In this document: positions 1 through 7,704 of the stretch, one piece after another | Numbering within the stretch: position 1 is the stretch's first letter | How the letters are laid out: every line of letters starts with the position of its first letter | Assembly: GCF_018919385.1 (NCBI RefSeq) | Contig: NZ_JAHLMF010000022.1 | Coordinates: forward strand, 1 to 48,367 | DNA from: Geomonas diazotrophica | GTDB taxonomy: Bacteria > Desulfobacterota > Desulfuromonadia > Geobacterales > Geobacteraceae | Length of the DNA stretch: 48,367 nucleotides | Direction: 5' to 3' | Position numbers and translations under genes: made by a program | Notes under the pieces: model-generated | What the model was told of the DNA's origin: nothing | The model's database searches: none | Seen by the model: only the letters and a program-made list of their open reading frames with translations

Positions 1-546
1 CCTTCCGAAATGGGAGGATTGAAGAAAGAGGACATCAACAGCGATTACATCAACGTCAAATGCTCCTTCGTTCTCGGCCAGGACAAGCAAACCCTGAAGA
101 CTGCATTCAGGAAGCGTCAAATCTTCATTACCAAGGCGCTGAGACAACGCCTCGACGTAATCCTGAACCGCTCCGAATCTCCTTACGTCTTCACTATGGA
201 GAACGGCGCACGATTCAACAGCTCTCGGTTCTGCAAAGTATGGAAAAAGGCCGTTGACGCTGCCGGGATCACCTATGTCACTTCCTACTCGGCGCGACAC
301 TCCTTCGCAGCATGGAGCCTCCTGGTCGGGATCAACCCGCTAAGACTCGTCAAGCTAATGGGCCATGCTTCGAAACAGATGGTCTATGAGGTGTATGGGA
401 ATTACGTGGAAGGACTGGAAGAGGACGGGGAGAGAATCTTCGACTACCTGGGCCGCGACTTAGTGATACCCCAGAAAAGCAAATCCCCGATTCCGTTTGG
501 GGACAGAACCGGGGACAGTTTCGAAAGGTTCACTCTAACTACCTGA
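1..546 (+). CDS. Tyrosine-type site-specific integrase, C-terminal part (5' end outside window)
   Basis: The reading frame is open from the first base, so this is the C-terminal 181 residues of a longer gene. It starts inside box I of the tyrosine recombinase fold (PSEMGGL, the segment that follows the first catalytic Arg). It continues with the box II motif YSARHSF, the LMGHAS helix and a VYGNY segment that carries the candidate nucleophilic Tyr. The closest relative I can see is the complete integrase at 42658-44181, which shares the unusual Y-x-x-R-H form of box II, the LxGH(A/S) motif, and the same position relative to a tRNA-derived att sequence. It is the integrase of the element left of this island, with its 3' end at that element's right boundary. 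An upstream catalytic Arg cannot be checked because it lies off the window. Confidence 0.9.
   Translation, partial: PSEMGGLKKEDINSDYINVKCSFVLGQDKQTLKTAFRKRQIFITKALRQRLDVILNRSESPYVFTMENGARFNSSRFCKVWKKAVDAAGITYVTSYSARHSFAAWSLLVGINPLRLVKLMGHASKQMVYEVYGNYVEGLEEDGERIFDYLGRDLVIPQKSKSPIPFGDRTGDSFERFTLTT
499..518 (+). repeat. 12-bp-spaced direct repeat GGGGACAG in the integrase 3' end
   Basis: Two copies of GGGGACAG start at 499 and 511, inside the last codons of the partial integrase and about 45 bp before the att sequence. The complete integrase at the other end of the island has an analogous 12-bp-spaced pair, of different sequence, at the same place. This suggests arm-type integrase or excisionase binding sites for the left-hand element. 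The function is inferred from position and spacing. Confidence 0.4.
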
Positions 547-562
547 ACCTATTGTTGTTAAA

Positions 563-585
563 TGGAGCGGGAAACGGGATTCGAA
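563..585 (-). other. att site (left), copy of tRNA-Gly 3' end
   Basis: The 23 bases here are repeated exactly at 44194-44216. Read on the minus strand they are the T-loop TTCGAATCCCG, the acceptor 3' strand TTCCCGC, T and CCA. This matches the 3' end of bacterial tRNA-Gly(GCC), which begins GCGGGAA. The rest of a tRNA does not follow, so this is a partial attachment-site copy and not a gene. It lies 16 bp after the stop of the left integrase and marks the left boundary of the defence island. Its last bases are part of the palindrome GGATTCGAATCC (578-589). Confidence 0.8.
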
Positions 586-718
586 TCCACCCCACCCGTC
601 CCGCCCCGGGACTCAGCCGATCCAGCAAACCGTATTGATTTTAACCACTTAAACTCAACCTTTCGGTCGTTTTTCGTTTGCAAACGTTCAGCCGGTGACA
701 GCATCTACCAATGTTTTG

Positions 719-736
719 GTCAAAGTTTAGTCAAAG
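719..736 (+). repeat. GTCAAAG direct repeat near left island end (putative arm-type site)
   Basis: Two GTCAAAG copies start at 719 and 730, within TTTTGGTCAAAGTTTAGTCA. A near-identical pair occurs in the same orientation at 44129-44147, just inside the right end of the island. Being present at both inner ends of one element and next to both att sites is what arm-type binding sites of an integrase or excisionase would look like. No protein-binding evidence is available from sequence alone. Confidence 0.5.
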
Positions 737-812
737 ATTTTCGAGAAGAAATATTTGATACAGGAAACACTTAGCGCGCTGTTTTTTTCAGGAGCGTCAT
801 CACCTGTTATGG

Positions 813-2396
813 TTACGGCATACGCAGGTCGGTGGGCTCCGCCTGATCCGATATGAGTGCTAGCGTTTTACGCGCCTCCTTCAGCATGCGCTGAGTGACT
901 CTCTTTTGCAAGTGTACAAGCTGGCTTGCGGCCTCTGCTTCGAGAATAACGGGTTTTAGTAGTTCGTTCGCGGACTCGATGAATTCATCGCCTACCACAT
1001 CTAATTGCCTGAAATATGATTCTCGAGCCTCATTGAACTGATCCCGAAGCACATTTTGGAATTCCTCCCTCTTATGCAGAATTTCCGTACCTTTTCTCCC
1101 GTCGCTGTCATAGAACCATTTGAATATCCCCGCGACAAGCATCGCCCCACCAACGTAAGGCGCAACAGGAATAATCAAAGGAAGAACAGCTGCCGTCCCG
1201 AGGCCATACACTGCAGCCCCGGATGCGATGGTAATTATCGTTCCAGTCGCCAATGTGGTGGTCGCGATGTTGTCACTGGTGTTCAACACCTGTGTCATGA
1301 CTCGCATAGAGGGCATGAGCTTCGCAAAGTATGTATGGTGTTGGCGCTCAAGAATTGACGCGTTAACGATCTTCATATCCTGTCGAAAAAGTCGCAGGTC
1401 CTCTTTCATCAAAGACAGCCGCTTTTCGTGAGGCTGGACGAGACGATTGACGCGGCGCTCCAGCTCTTTTGCAAAGGTCGATTTGGCAATTTGTTTCCAT
1501 GCGTCTGAAGCTTTCCAGTTATCTGTTTTCAGCCGGTTTGTCACTTCCAGTTCAAATTCGTTGCCGGCATCATGAATAACCTCTTCTAAGCTGTCGTTAA
1601 ACATTTCCTTTTCCTGCTCGATGCGAGCAGCCACGAGCGCCAACCGCTGTGCAACCTGGCCATACAGCTCATCCGCCGTCTCAATGTATTTTTTTGCTAC
1701 ATGCTCAAGGGCTGCCGCGTCCAACATCCGCTGTTCAAACTGGCCCAACTGACGTGCCGTTTCCGCGCTCAACAACGATACCCGCGATTGGACGTCGCTC
1801 TGCTCAATCTTACCGTCAAGAAACCCAGAAACCATCCTAAATAATTCCGAATCACCAGTGAGGCGGAGACAGTTGTCAGTTGTGCTCAAAAATTTGGTGT
1901 CGCGCACCTTCCGAGCCGTTCTTGACAAGAGTGTCGAGAGCGATGTCCGGGATGCGCCATGATCCAGGTCGCTTATCTGGTGAGGAGTCAACTTGAGATT
2001 AATGGCCTTTGCCAGGTCTTGAGCAAGTGGCTTGCTTTTGTCACCCTGGAGCAGAAGGATCGGCAACGCAGTATCAAAAAGCACCTGGGGCAAATCCGGG
2101 AAGGCCTTAGCGGCATCTCCAAGCCTAGCAAAGGCAACTTTCGGATCGATACGGTTTTCAAGGTGGGTATAAACGATATGGGCGGACAAGGCCGGCCGCA
2201 CGCTCTGGCCCGCTATCTGATTTAGTGCATCGTATTCTGCGAGGTTCACGGTCCCATCTGCAGTGGCTATAGCCGCGAGAGCGCGCAGGAGAGCTTCCTG
2301 TAAGCTGTTGCTGTTGTAAACATGGTTCTTAAGATTAGGCCGTGATGGAACCAATTCGTACTTTGTCCCTTGACTCTTGGTCTTTTTTCCGAACAT
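813..2396 (-). CDS. TerB-like domain protein with C-terminal membrane hairpin
   Basis: This protein has 527 residues and an ATG start with a GGAGG ribosome site 4 bases upstream. Residues about 33-145 look like a TerB domain: a helical segment with AAIATADGTVNLAEYDAL, the acidic (A/I)A-x-ADG-x(3)-xE signature of that family. Residues about 210-370 are long charged amphipathic helices. Residues 383-426 form a hydrophobic hairpin rich in Ala, Gly, Thr and Ile, likely two membrane passes, followed by more helices. The layout recalls the stalk-and-paddle of dynamin-like proteins, but no P-loop GTPase is present. TerB domains are known from tellurite/phage stress modules and from the SngA protein of the Shango defence system, but no SngB/SngC partners are adjacent. 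It lies downstream of brxL, separated by 520 bp, so co-transcription with BREX is uncertain. The role as a membrane-linked sensor or effector is inference. Confidence 0.65.
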   Translation of the reverse strand: MFGKKTKSQGTKYELVPSRPNLKNHVYNSNSLQEALLRALAAIATADGTVNLAEYDALNQIAGQSVRPALSAHIVYTHLENRIDPKVAFARLGDAAKAFPDLPQVLFDTALPILLLQGDKSKPLAQDLAKAINLKLTPHQISDLDHGASRTSLSTLLSRTARKVRDTKFLSTTDNCLRLTGDSELFRMVSGFLDGKIEQSDVQSRVSLLSAETARQLGQFEQRMLDAAALEHVAKKYIETADELYGQVAQRLALVAARIEQEKEMFNDSLEEVIHDAGNEFELEVTNRLKTDNWKASDAWKQIAKSTFAKELERRVNRLVQPHEKRLSLMKEDLRLFRQDMKIVNASILERQHHTYFAKLMPSMRVMTQVLNTSDNIATTTLATGTIITIASGAAVYGLGTAAVLPLIIPVAPYVGGAMLVAGIFKWFYDSDGRKGTEILHKREEFQNVLRDQFNEARESYFRQLDVVGDEFIESANELLKPVILEAEAASQLVHLQKRVTQRMLKEARKTLALISDQAEPTDLRMP

Positions 2397-2916
2397 TCGC
2401 CCTCCGCTCTCAGAATTAAAGAGTCAGTGTTTAAACTTCTTGGCCGTTACGACATCCCCCATGCAGTTTTGCTGATTGGAGAGGAGATTGGCTTTGCCGC
2501 CCTGCATCCTCCCTACTGGAAACGTACCCGGGACAAAGTGCAATCTTCTGTCTCGGTCGTGCGACCGCGTGCCTTAGGAATGGGCCCTCTCGTGTGTGTC
2601 AACCAACTCTATCGAAGACTCCATCCGTCACCGATTTCCTGGCGTCCTCAACCTAGTTCTCTTAACGTGCAGACTGGAGTCCACCTTCTAACCTGCTATC
2701 GCCATGCACCCAACAAGGGACACCGTAGCCAAATGTCGAACCTGCGCCCAAAACTCTCCGAGTCTCATCCCAGCCTACCCACCATGTCCCTTTGACCATT
2801 GTTTGTTTTGGGCGTCCGGATTATCCGATTACCCCTTCTTCTCGTTGCTGCTAACTGAAATAGAGAATGGTTTTCGGCTTATTCTGAATAAGTTTTTGGG
2901 AAACTTTAAAACTATG
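2397..2916. other. Non-coding gap between brxL and the TerB-like gene
   Basis: I see no convincing gene here. A plus-strand reading from 2704 gives a Cys-containing stretch (CRTCAQNSPSLIPAYPPCP) that could be a decayed small zinc protein, but it has no ribosome site and overlaps the end of brxL. A 15-bp palindrome CTTATTCTGAATAAG lies at about 2879-2893, followed by a short T-run on the plus strand. The gap should hold the promoter of the TerB-like gene, but no clear -35/-10 pair stands out. Confidence 0.4.
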
Positions 2917-5022
2917 TCAACCTTTAAAAATATCTACCTTCGTCTCTAGGCATTTCCTCAGGCTTAAATCGTTGGATCCGATCTCAAACCAACTTCCGGG
3001 CTTCTGATAGAAATCCAGCCCACGACCGATTTTGATGACCCAGCCATTATCCAGGCGGATTTCACGGTCATGCAGGTTGGGGTTGAACTTCACCTCCAGC
3101 ACAACGTCCATTTCCAGGAGACTCTGCTGCAGCTCTCCCAGTTTATCCTGGGTTTCATCCTGCTGAGCTTTGTTTTCGGAAGTCGTCACCAAGGTAATCT
3201 TTTTGACGGTTGGAGCCTTCAGAAGGGTCTCGCATAACCTTACGAGGTTCTGGATTTGGTGGATCACCCTGATATACGGATCCTCAATAACAACCTCTTT
3301 CACTCCCCTTAAATATTGCCCGATGATGGATTCATAACTATATCCAGTATCACCGTACAGGATGGTGAAATGCTGCTCCTTAAGGACTAATTCAGATGCC
3401 GGCGGCATTAGCGTTGTTTCTGGATTTACTGCATCTTCAGAAGGAGTTGTCCCGGAAAGGTTAGAAACGTCTTTGGCAGGCAGGTCTTTGATAATCGGCC
3501 CCTGCACCGCACCGGAGGCGTCAATGGCCCTGCGAGCCGGATGCTGGGTCGCAGGCGCGCTTTTCGATTCGGGACAGAAGACGACGATCTCTTCGCCCTT
3601 GCTGTTGATATACGAGAGATTGATCATCGCAAACTCGTCGTCGGTTTTTCGCTTGTTCATTTGCTCCTTGACGCGTCGACGGCACTCGACAGCATACGCC
3701 ACATACTCTTCAAACTCCTCGTCGGATGGAAAATTAGACGGGTGCAGTATTTTCAGGAACGCACAGACTGTCTTTTTGATCCCTTTTTCATCGCGTCCTT
3801 CGATGGATTTCCCAAGCCGGATCCGCTTGGTAACCTCCTCATACCTGTTTGTGTGCTTGAAAATATAGTGAAAAGCTTCTGCGAGGTAATCGGTAATGAA
3901 TCCATAACGACCGGTAAGAAATTCACTGCTGTTTTTCGGCATCTCCCACCCAGGAAGATAACAGGCAAACCGGTCCATCACAGCGAGGTCGAATCCCGGC
4001 GGCAAGGGTTGAAAGAGATCATAAACAGAGGAGTTGACAATTTGGTCGATGGAAAGGTCTATATTCCCGACAAAAGCGAGGCTGGCATCGGCAATGACTT
4101 CAACCCCCCGGGAGAAGCGACCGTTTGCCATGAAGTCCTTCATGATCTGGACAGTGTCAGGATCTTTGATTTTTATTCCACCGACTTCGTCAAATGCTAC
4201 GGTATCCCAGAAGCCAACCAAGCCGACCTTGCCCCTGGCGTTATTGTAAAAAAGTGTTGATTTGGTCGCCTGGCCGCCACTGATCAGGGTTGAATACGGA
4301 GAAAACTCGCTGTAGAAATAGGATTTCCCTGTCCCGCGTGGTCCCAGTTCGATGAAATTGAAATTGGGCTCAACCAAGGAGGCCAAACGCGCAATGAAAT
4401 GGAGCTTCACCCTCTTGCTGAGCTTTGCCGGCTCAAGCCCCACCGAGCGCAGAATGATATCCAACCACTCGTCGCGACTGAATTGGTTACGGCCCTCGCC
4501 GTAGCGGGTGTAGTCAAAGCGGCTTAGCTGGATCGGACGCAGGTCTTCCACATAAAACGCGTAGTCGTCATCTTCGATATCATTGTGGGCGATAACAACT
4601 TCTGCCCAGATGCCGCCCTCCAGAAGCCGGTCGTTATCCTTGTAATACTGCTGGCTGATTGCGATTCGCTGAGAATTGAAATTCTCAAGCGATGCCCAAT
4701 GTCGCTTCTCTTTCTCTACGTAACGGACATGAACCTTATCGATGAAACGGTGCTTCCCCTTGGTGGCCACCCTTGATTGGGCCGCATTCGCCTCATCGGG
4801 GCGGACATAGTTGTCCTGGAGTGTTGAAAGCACGGCGTCCATGCCAGCATCTATTTCAGCCTGGTCATTACTGGCACAGTAGCGAGCCAGCAGAAATTCC
4901 AATACGAATGTCGGGACGTTAGTTCCCTTCTTGATCCGGTGCAATAGATCCTTACGGACAACCTTTCCGTCAAATATAGCGTTTAATTTCTGATCGAGAG
5001 TATCCATGTCGTCACACCGCAT
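2917..5022 (-). CDS. brxL: BREX Lon-like AAA+ protein BrxL with C-terminal MIT_C-like domain
   Basis: The protein has 701 residues and is the last gene of the BREX operon; its start overlaps the end of pglZ by 11 bp. The N-terminal part (LDQKLNAIFDGKVVRKDLLH...KGTNVPTFVLEFLL) is typical of BrxL. The AAA+ core has Walker A GPRGTGKS near residue 225 and a Walker B-like TVAFDEVGG near residue 275. After a Pro/Thr-rich linker (about 500-570), the end (ILYGDTGYSYESIIGQYL ... EDPYIR ... NGWVIKIGRGLDFYQ) looks like an MIT_C-type domain, a phospholipase-D-like fold known from many BrxL proteins. BrxL is the signature effector of type 1 BREX and binds DNA as an AAA+ ring. Here it sits with brxE, which is not part of the standard type 1 set. 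Confidence 0.93.
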   Translation of the reverse strand: MRCDDMDTLDQKLNAIFDGKVVRKDLLHRIKKGTNVPTFVLEFLLARYCASNDQAEIDAGMDAVLSTLQDNYVRPDEANAAQSRVATKGKHRFIDKVHVRYVEKEKRHWASLENFNSQRIAISQQYYKDNDRLLEGGIWAEVVIAHNDIEDDDYAFYVEDLRPIQLSRFDYTRYGEGRNQFSRDEWLDIILRSVGLEPAKLSKRVKLHFIARLASLVEPNFNFIELGPRGTGKSYFYSEFSPYSTLISGGQATKSTLFYNNARGKVGLVGFWDTVAFDEVGGIKIKDPDTVQIMKDFMANGRFSRGVEVIADASLAFVGNIDLSIDQIVNSSVYDLFQPLPPGFDLAVMDRFACYLPGWEMPKNSSEFLTGRYGFITDYLAEAFHYIFKHTNRYEEVTKRIRLGKSIEGRDEKGIKKTVCAFLKILHPSNFPSDEEFEEYVAYAVECRRRVKEQMNKRKTDDEFAMINLSYINSKGEEIVVFCPESKSAPATQHPARRAIDASGAVQGPIIKDLPAKDVSNLSGTTPSEDAVNPETTLMPPASELVLKEQHFTILYGDTGYSYESIIGQYLRGVKEVVIEDPYIRVIHQIQNLVRLCETLLKAPTVKKITLVTTSENKAQQDETQDKLGELQQSLLEMDVVLEVKFNPNLHDREIRLDNGWVIKIGRGLDFYQKPGSWFEIGSNDLSLRKCLETKVDIFKG

Positions 5023-7537
5023 AGTCAGTTTCGAGTATCAAGTCGCTGTACGACTTGAGTGTTGAGGGATCAAGCGCTTTGACCGTGAACTTGCCCTCGA
5101 ACCCATCAAGCATGCACAGCGTAATGGACTCCCGCTTGCCAGGTTTCAGGGTGATGGTTCGGGTTGCGGGGTTGACCGCACCTCCTGGCTTGGCTTCACC
5201 CACGACATTCCCCTTGACGTCCTGAGCTTCCAGTAATATTTCGAAATCAGAGTCCAGAGAGAAAAGCCCCTCGGCCAACGGGATAACTTCGACAACCGGT
5301 CGCAATGTCGTAATTCTCTTCGCGCCACCTTTATACGACAGCTCCACGCTGAATTGCCGTGCATTCTGCTTAGATGTGCTTTCCAGCTTCACCACCAGCA
5401 CCGGAACAACTGCTTCAGCTAACGAGACACCCCCATGGAAATACAATAGCCCGCTCCGATAAGGGGCCATACTCCGAGGGGTAGCAAAACTTTTATAATC
5501 ACCTCGAATGCCCGCTTTTTCGCATGGCAGAATAAGGCTGTTGCTGTCGCTGCCCCCTTGCCCCAGCATCGACCTGTAGTTGCTTACCGACCAACTTCCA
5601 CCCGGCCTGGAACAGACATCTCCCGCTTCCGCCTGGGCATTGAGATAAAAACCGTGATCCGTGGCGATGACCACTTCATGAAATCCCTTATCGCGGAGCT
5701 TGTGTAAGGTAGCCCTGATCCGGCTGATGGTGTCGGGAATCAGCTTCAAGGTACTTTCCGGATTTGTCTCAAGAAAATCATCTATTTCCACGCTGCGGAG
5801 CACCAGCAAATCAACCGTAGAGGCGATATCGACTTTTTTGCTCCGGACGAAATCGTCAAGCCGCATCTCTGCAAATCGGTCACCAAGCCTGCTGCGAAGG
5901 AATCCCATGCGTTGAGAAACGGAACCGACTGGAGCCCCGTCAATCATCGGAACCAGGCTGTCACCTTCCTGGCAAAGGGCAAGCCCCACCGCAGCATTGG
6001 GTAGAAGACTCGCCATACCGACAATCGTCACGGTAGGAAGTTGAGCATACGCCGAATGCAGTTCCACTGGTCCGTCTTCCGAAAGCCGATTCTCCAAGGC
6101 AACGCCTAGTTCGTAGCGAAGAGCATCAACCATGAGATACGCTATCTTCCGCCCACGCTCCTGCAGTCGGGGAGCAATAAAACGATCAAACACTTCAGCG
6201 TTGCTCACACGCCCAGCAGGCGGCCATCCCTGGGTCTCCAGGTGCTTTATGAAAACCGTCTGTACCTTCTCACTCAGTTTTCTATAGCAAGATCGAGCGT
6301 AATGAACCACTTCCGATAGAGTGTCATCAAAGTCATGAAATGCGCTGATCACCTGCTCAAACTCACGCTGCTTGCGGTCAACATCACGCAAACTGCCGGC
6401 ATAAAAATCCAGCAGCTCACTTTGTGAACGAACATGTTCCCCTAATTGCCGGTCGTAATCGCTGCAGACACCGACCAAACTGAGGGCCGCATCAACCAAG
6501 CCCCACTGGCTCTGGCTTTCGCCCTTCCCCAGCCAGACCGAGTTCTTTCTTCGCACAAGGATAGTGCGGACGCGATCCAAATCATCATTCATCAGAGAGG
6601 TAATGGCCTGCTTGAGAAGAGTCCTCTCCTCAAAAGGAAAGGTGTCCCGCTCTCCAAGATCCTCGATAGATGAGCAGGACGCAGGCAATTCCAAATCCCG
6701 CTCAATCTGCTCCGCCCGGTCAATATAGTACGACTGAGTGCGCAAATCGCTCCGCAACCGCTCGCAGATATATTCAACCATCGGTTCAGCAGCCTCGGCA
6801 GCACGGGGTACCGGCGCAAGGGATGCCGGCAACGCACCCGGCAGATCAAAGACAAACTCACTGAACAGGAGGAAACGCCAGACCTCTTCTGCAATGGCTG
6901 TCCATGACTTCGCACGAGTTTTCAATTCCAATCCCAAAGTTAACCGCAGAAAATCACGGGCTTCCTGGACCCAGGTGTCATCCCCCTTCAGAGAGTTCTC
7001 CTGGCTGCTGCTTGGTGCGAGCAGGGCAAAGAGAATATCGTTGGCTGAATCGACTTTCAAAAGAGCCCGCAGGTTCGGCCAGTTGACTCCGCCAGCGATG
7101 GCATCTATGACAGCGAACGAGGGGTTCGGGTTTTCTGTGAATACCCTTCGAATTTCTGTAGAATGGTCCGGCTTTGCTCGCAGACATATCTGCTCATACT
7201 CATCTCCTGCGCCGTCGGGAAATAATCCACCACACGCAGAGTAGAGGGCGAAAGGATCATGCTGTTTCTCCTCGTCAGTAATCGGCGCATGCACCGGGAC
7301 ATATACCAGCACACCTTCTTTTGTCGTGTTCGGGTTTCCGAATGACCGTAATTCGAGAAGCGCGGCACTCCGGCTTACCAATCCGCTTTCAGTGGCGTCA
7401 ATTACCGTGAGTGTCTCTTTTGCCATTTCGAGACAAATGTCCCGATAGCGCAGATCAGGATCGTAGACAACCAGACACCCCTTCTGCCGCAAACGGGGAA
7501 GGAAAATATATGACTTGAGGAACTCACTAATACTCAT
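5012..7537 (-). CDS. pglZ: BREX alkaline-phosphatase-fold protein PglZ
   Basis: The protein has 841 residues. The PglZ domain is recognised by MVDALRYELG near residue 466 (metal-binding Asp region) and by VIATDHGFYLN near residue 622 (the D-H pair of alkaline-phosphatase-like enzymes). The C-terminal 150 residues are beta-rich. PglZ is one of the two proteins found in all BREX types; it is predicted to act as a metal-dependent phosphatase or nuclease-like regulator in the BREX complex. The ATG at 7537 has GAGG 8 bases upstream. A 167-bp gap separates it from pglX, unusual in this otherwise tight operon, and I found no gene in that gap. Confidence 0.95.
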   Translation of the reverse strand: MSISEFLKSYIFLPRLRQKGCLVVYDPDLRYRDICLEMAKETLTVIDATESGLVSRSAALLELRSFGNPNTTKEGVLVYVPVHAPITDEEKQHDPFALYSACGGLFPDGAGDEYEQICLRAKPDHSTEIRRVFTENPNPSFAVIDAIAGGVNWPNLRALLKVDSANDILFALLAPSSSQENSLKGDDTWVQEARDFLRLTLGLELKTRAKSWTAIAEEVWRFLLFSEFVFDLPGALPASLAPVPRAAEAAEPMVEYICERLRSDLRTQSYYIDRAEQIERDLELPASCSSIEDLGERDTFPFEERTLLKQAITSLMNDDLDRVRTILVRRKNSVWLGKGESQSQWGLVDAALSLVGVCSDYDRQLGEHVRSQSELLDFYAGSLRDVDRKQREFEQVISAFHDFDDTLSEVVHYARSCYRKLSEKVQTVFIKHLETQGWPPAGRVSNAEVFDRFIAPRLQERGRKIAYLMVDALRYELGVALENRLSEDGPVELHSAYAQLPTVTIVGMASLLPNAAVGLALCQEGDSLVPMIDGAPVGSVSQRMGFLRSRLGDRFAEMRLDDFVRSKKVDIASTVDLLVLRSVEIDDFLETNPESTLKLIPDTISRIRATLHKLRDKGFHEVVIATDHGFYLNAQAEAGDVCSRPGGSWSVSNYRSMLGQGGSDSNSLILPCEKAGIRGDYKSFATPRSMAPYRSGLLYFHGGVSLAEAVVPVLVVKLESTSKQNARQFSVELSYKGGAKRITTLRPVVEVIPLAEGLFSLDSDFEILLEAQDVKGNVVGEAKPGGAVNPATRTITLKPGKRESITLCMLDGFEGKFTVKALDPSTLKSYSDLILETDYAV

Positions 7538-7704
7538 AAGCTCGCCTCGATGGCTTCTGGTTGACCCTGATTCGCTGTTCTCTCATCCCTTCTCCATTGG
7601 AGTTATCGCTCATATTATAATGTCCGGTGTCCGCTTTTAAATTGCTCCGGCACCCTCCCGCAGTGATGTCAAGAATATCATAACAACCTATCCAGCCCCT
7701 CTGA

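Noticed and set aside
562..774. A 70-codon open frame over the left att site
   Set aside because: It begins inside the tRNA-derived att sequence, has no ribosome site and no recognisable protein pattern.
813..2396. Assignment as Shango SngA
   Set aside because: Only the TerB domain is shared; the SngB and SngC partners are not adjacent, and the membrane hairpin architecture may differ.
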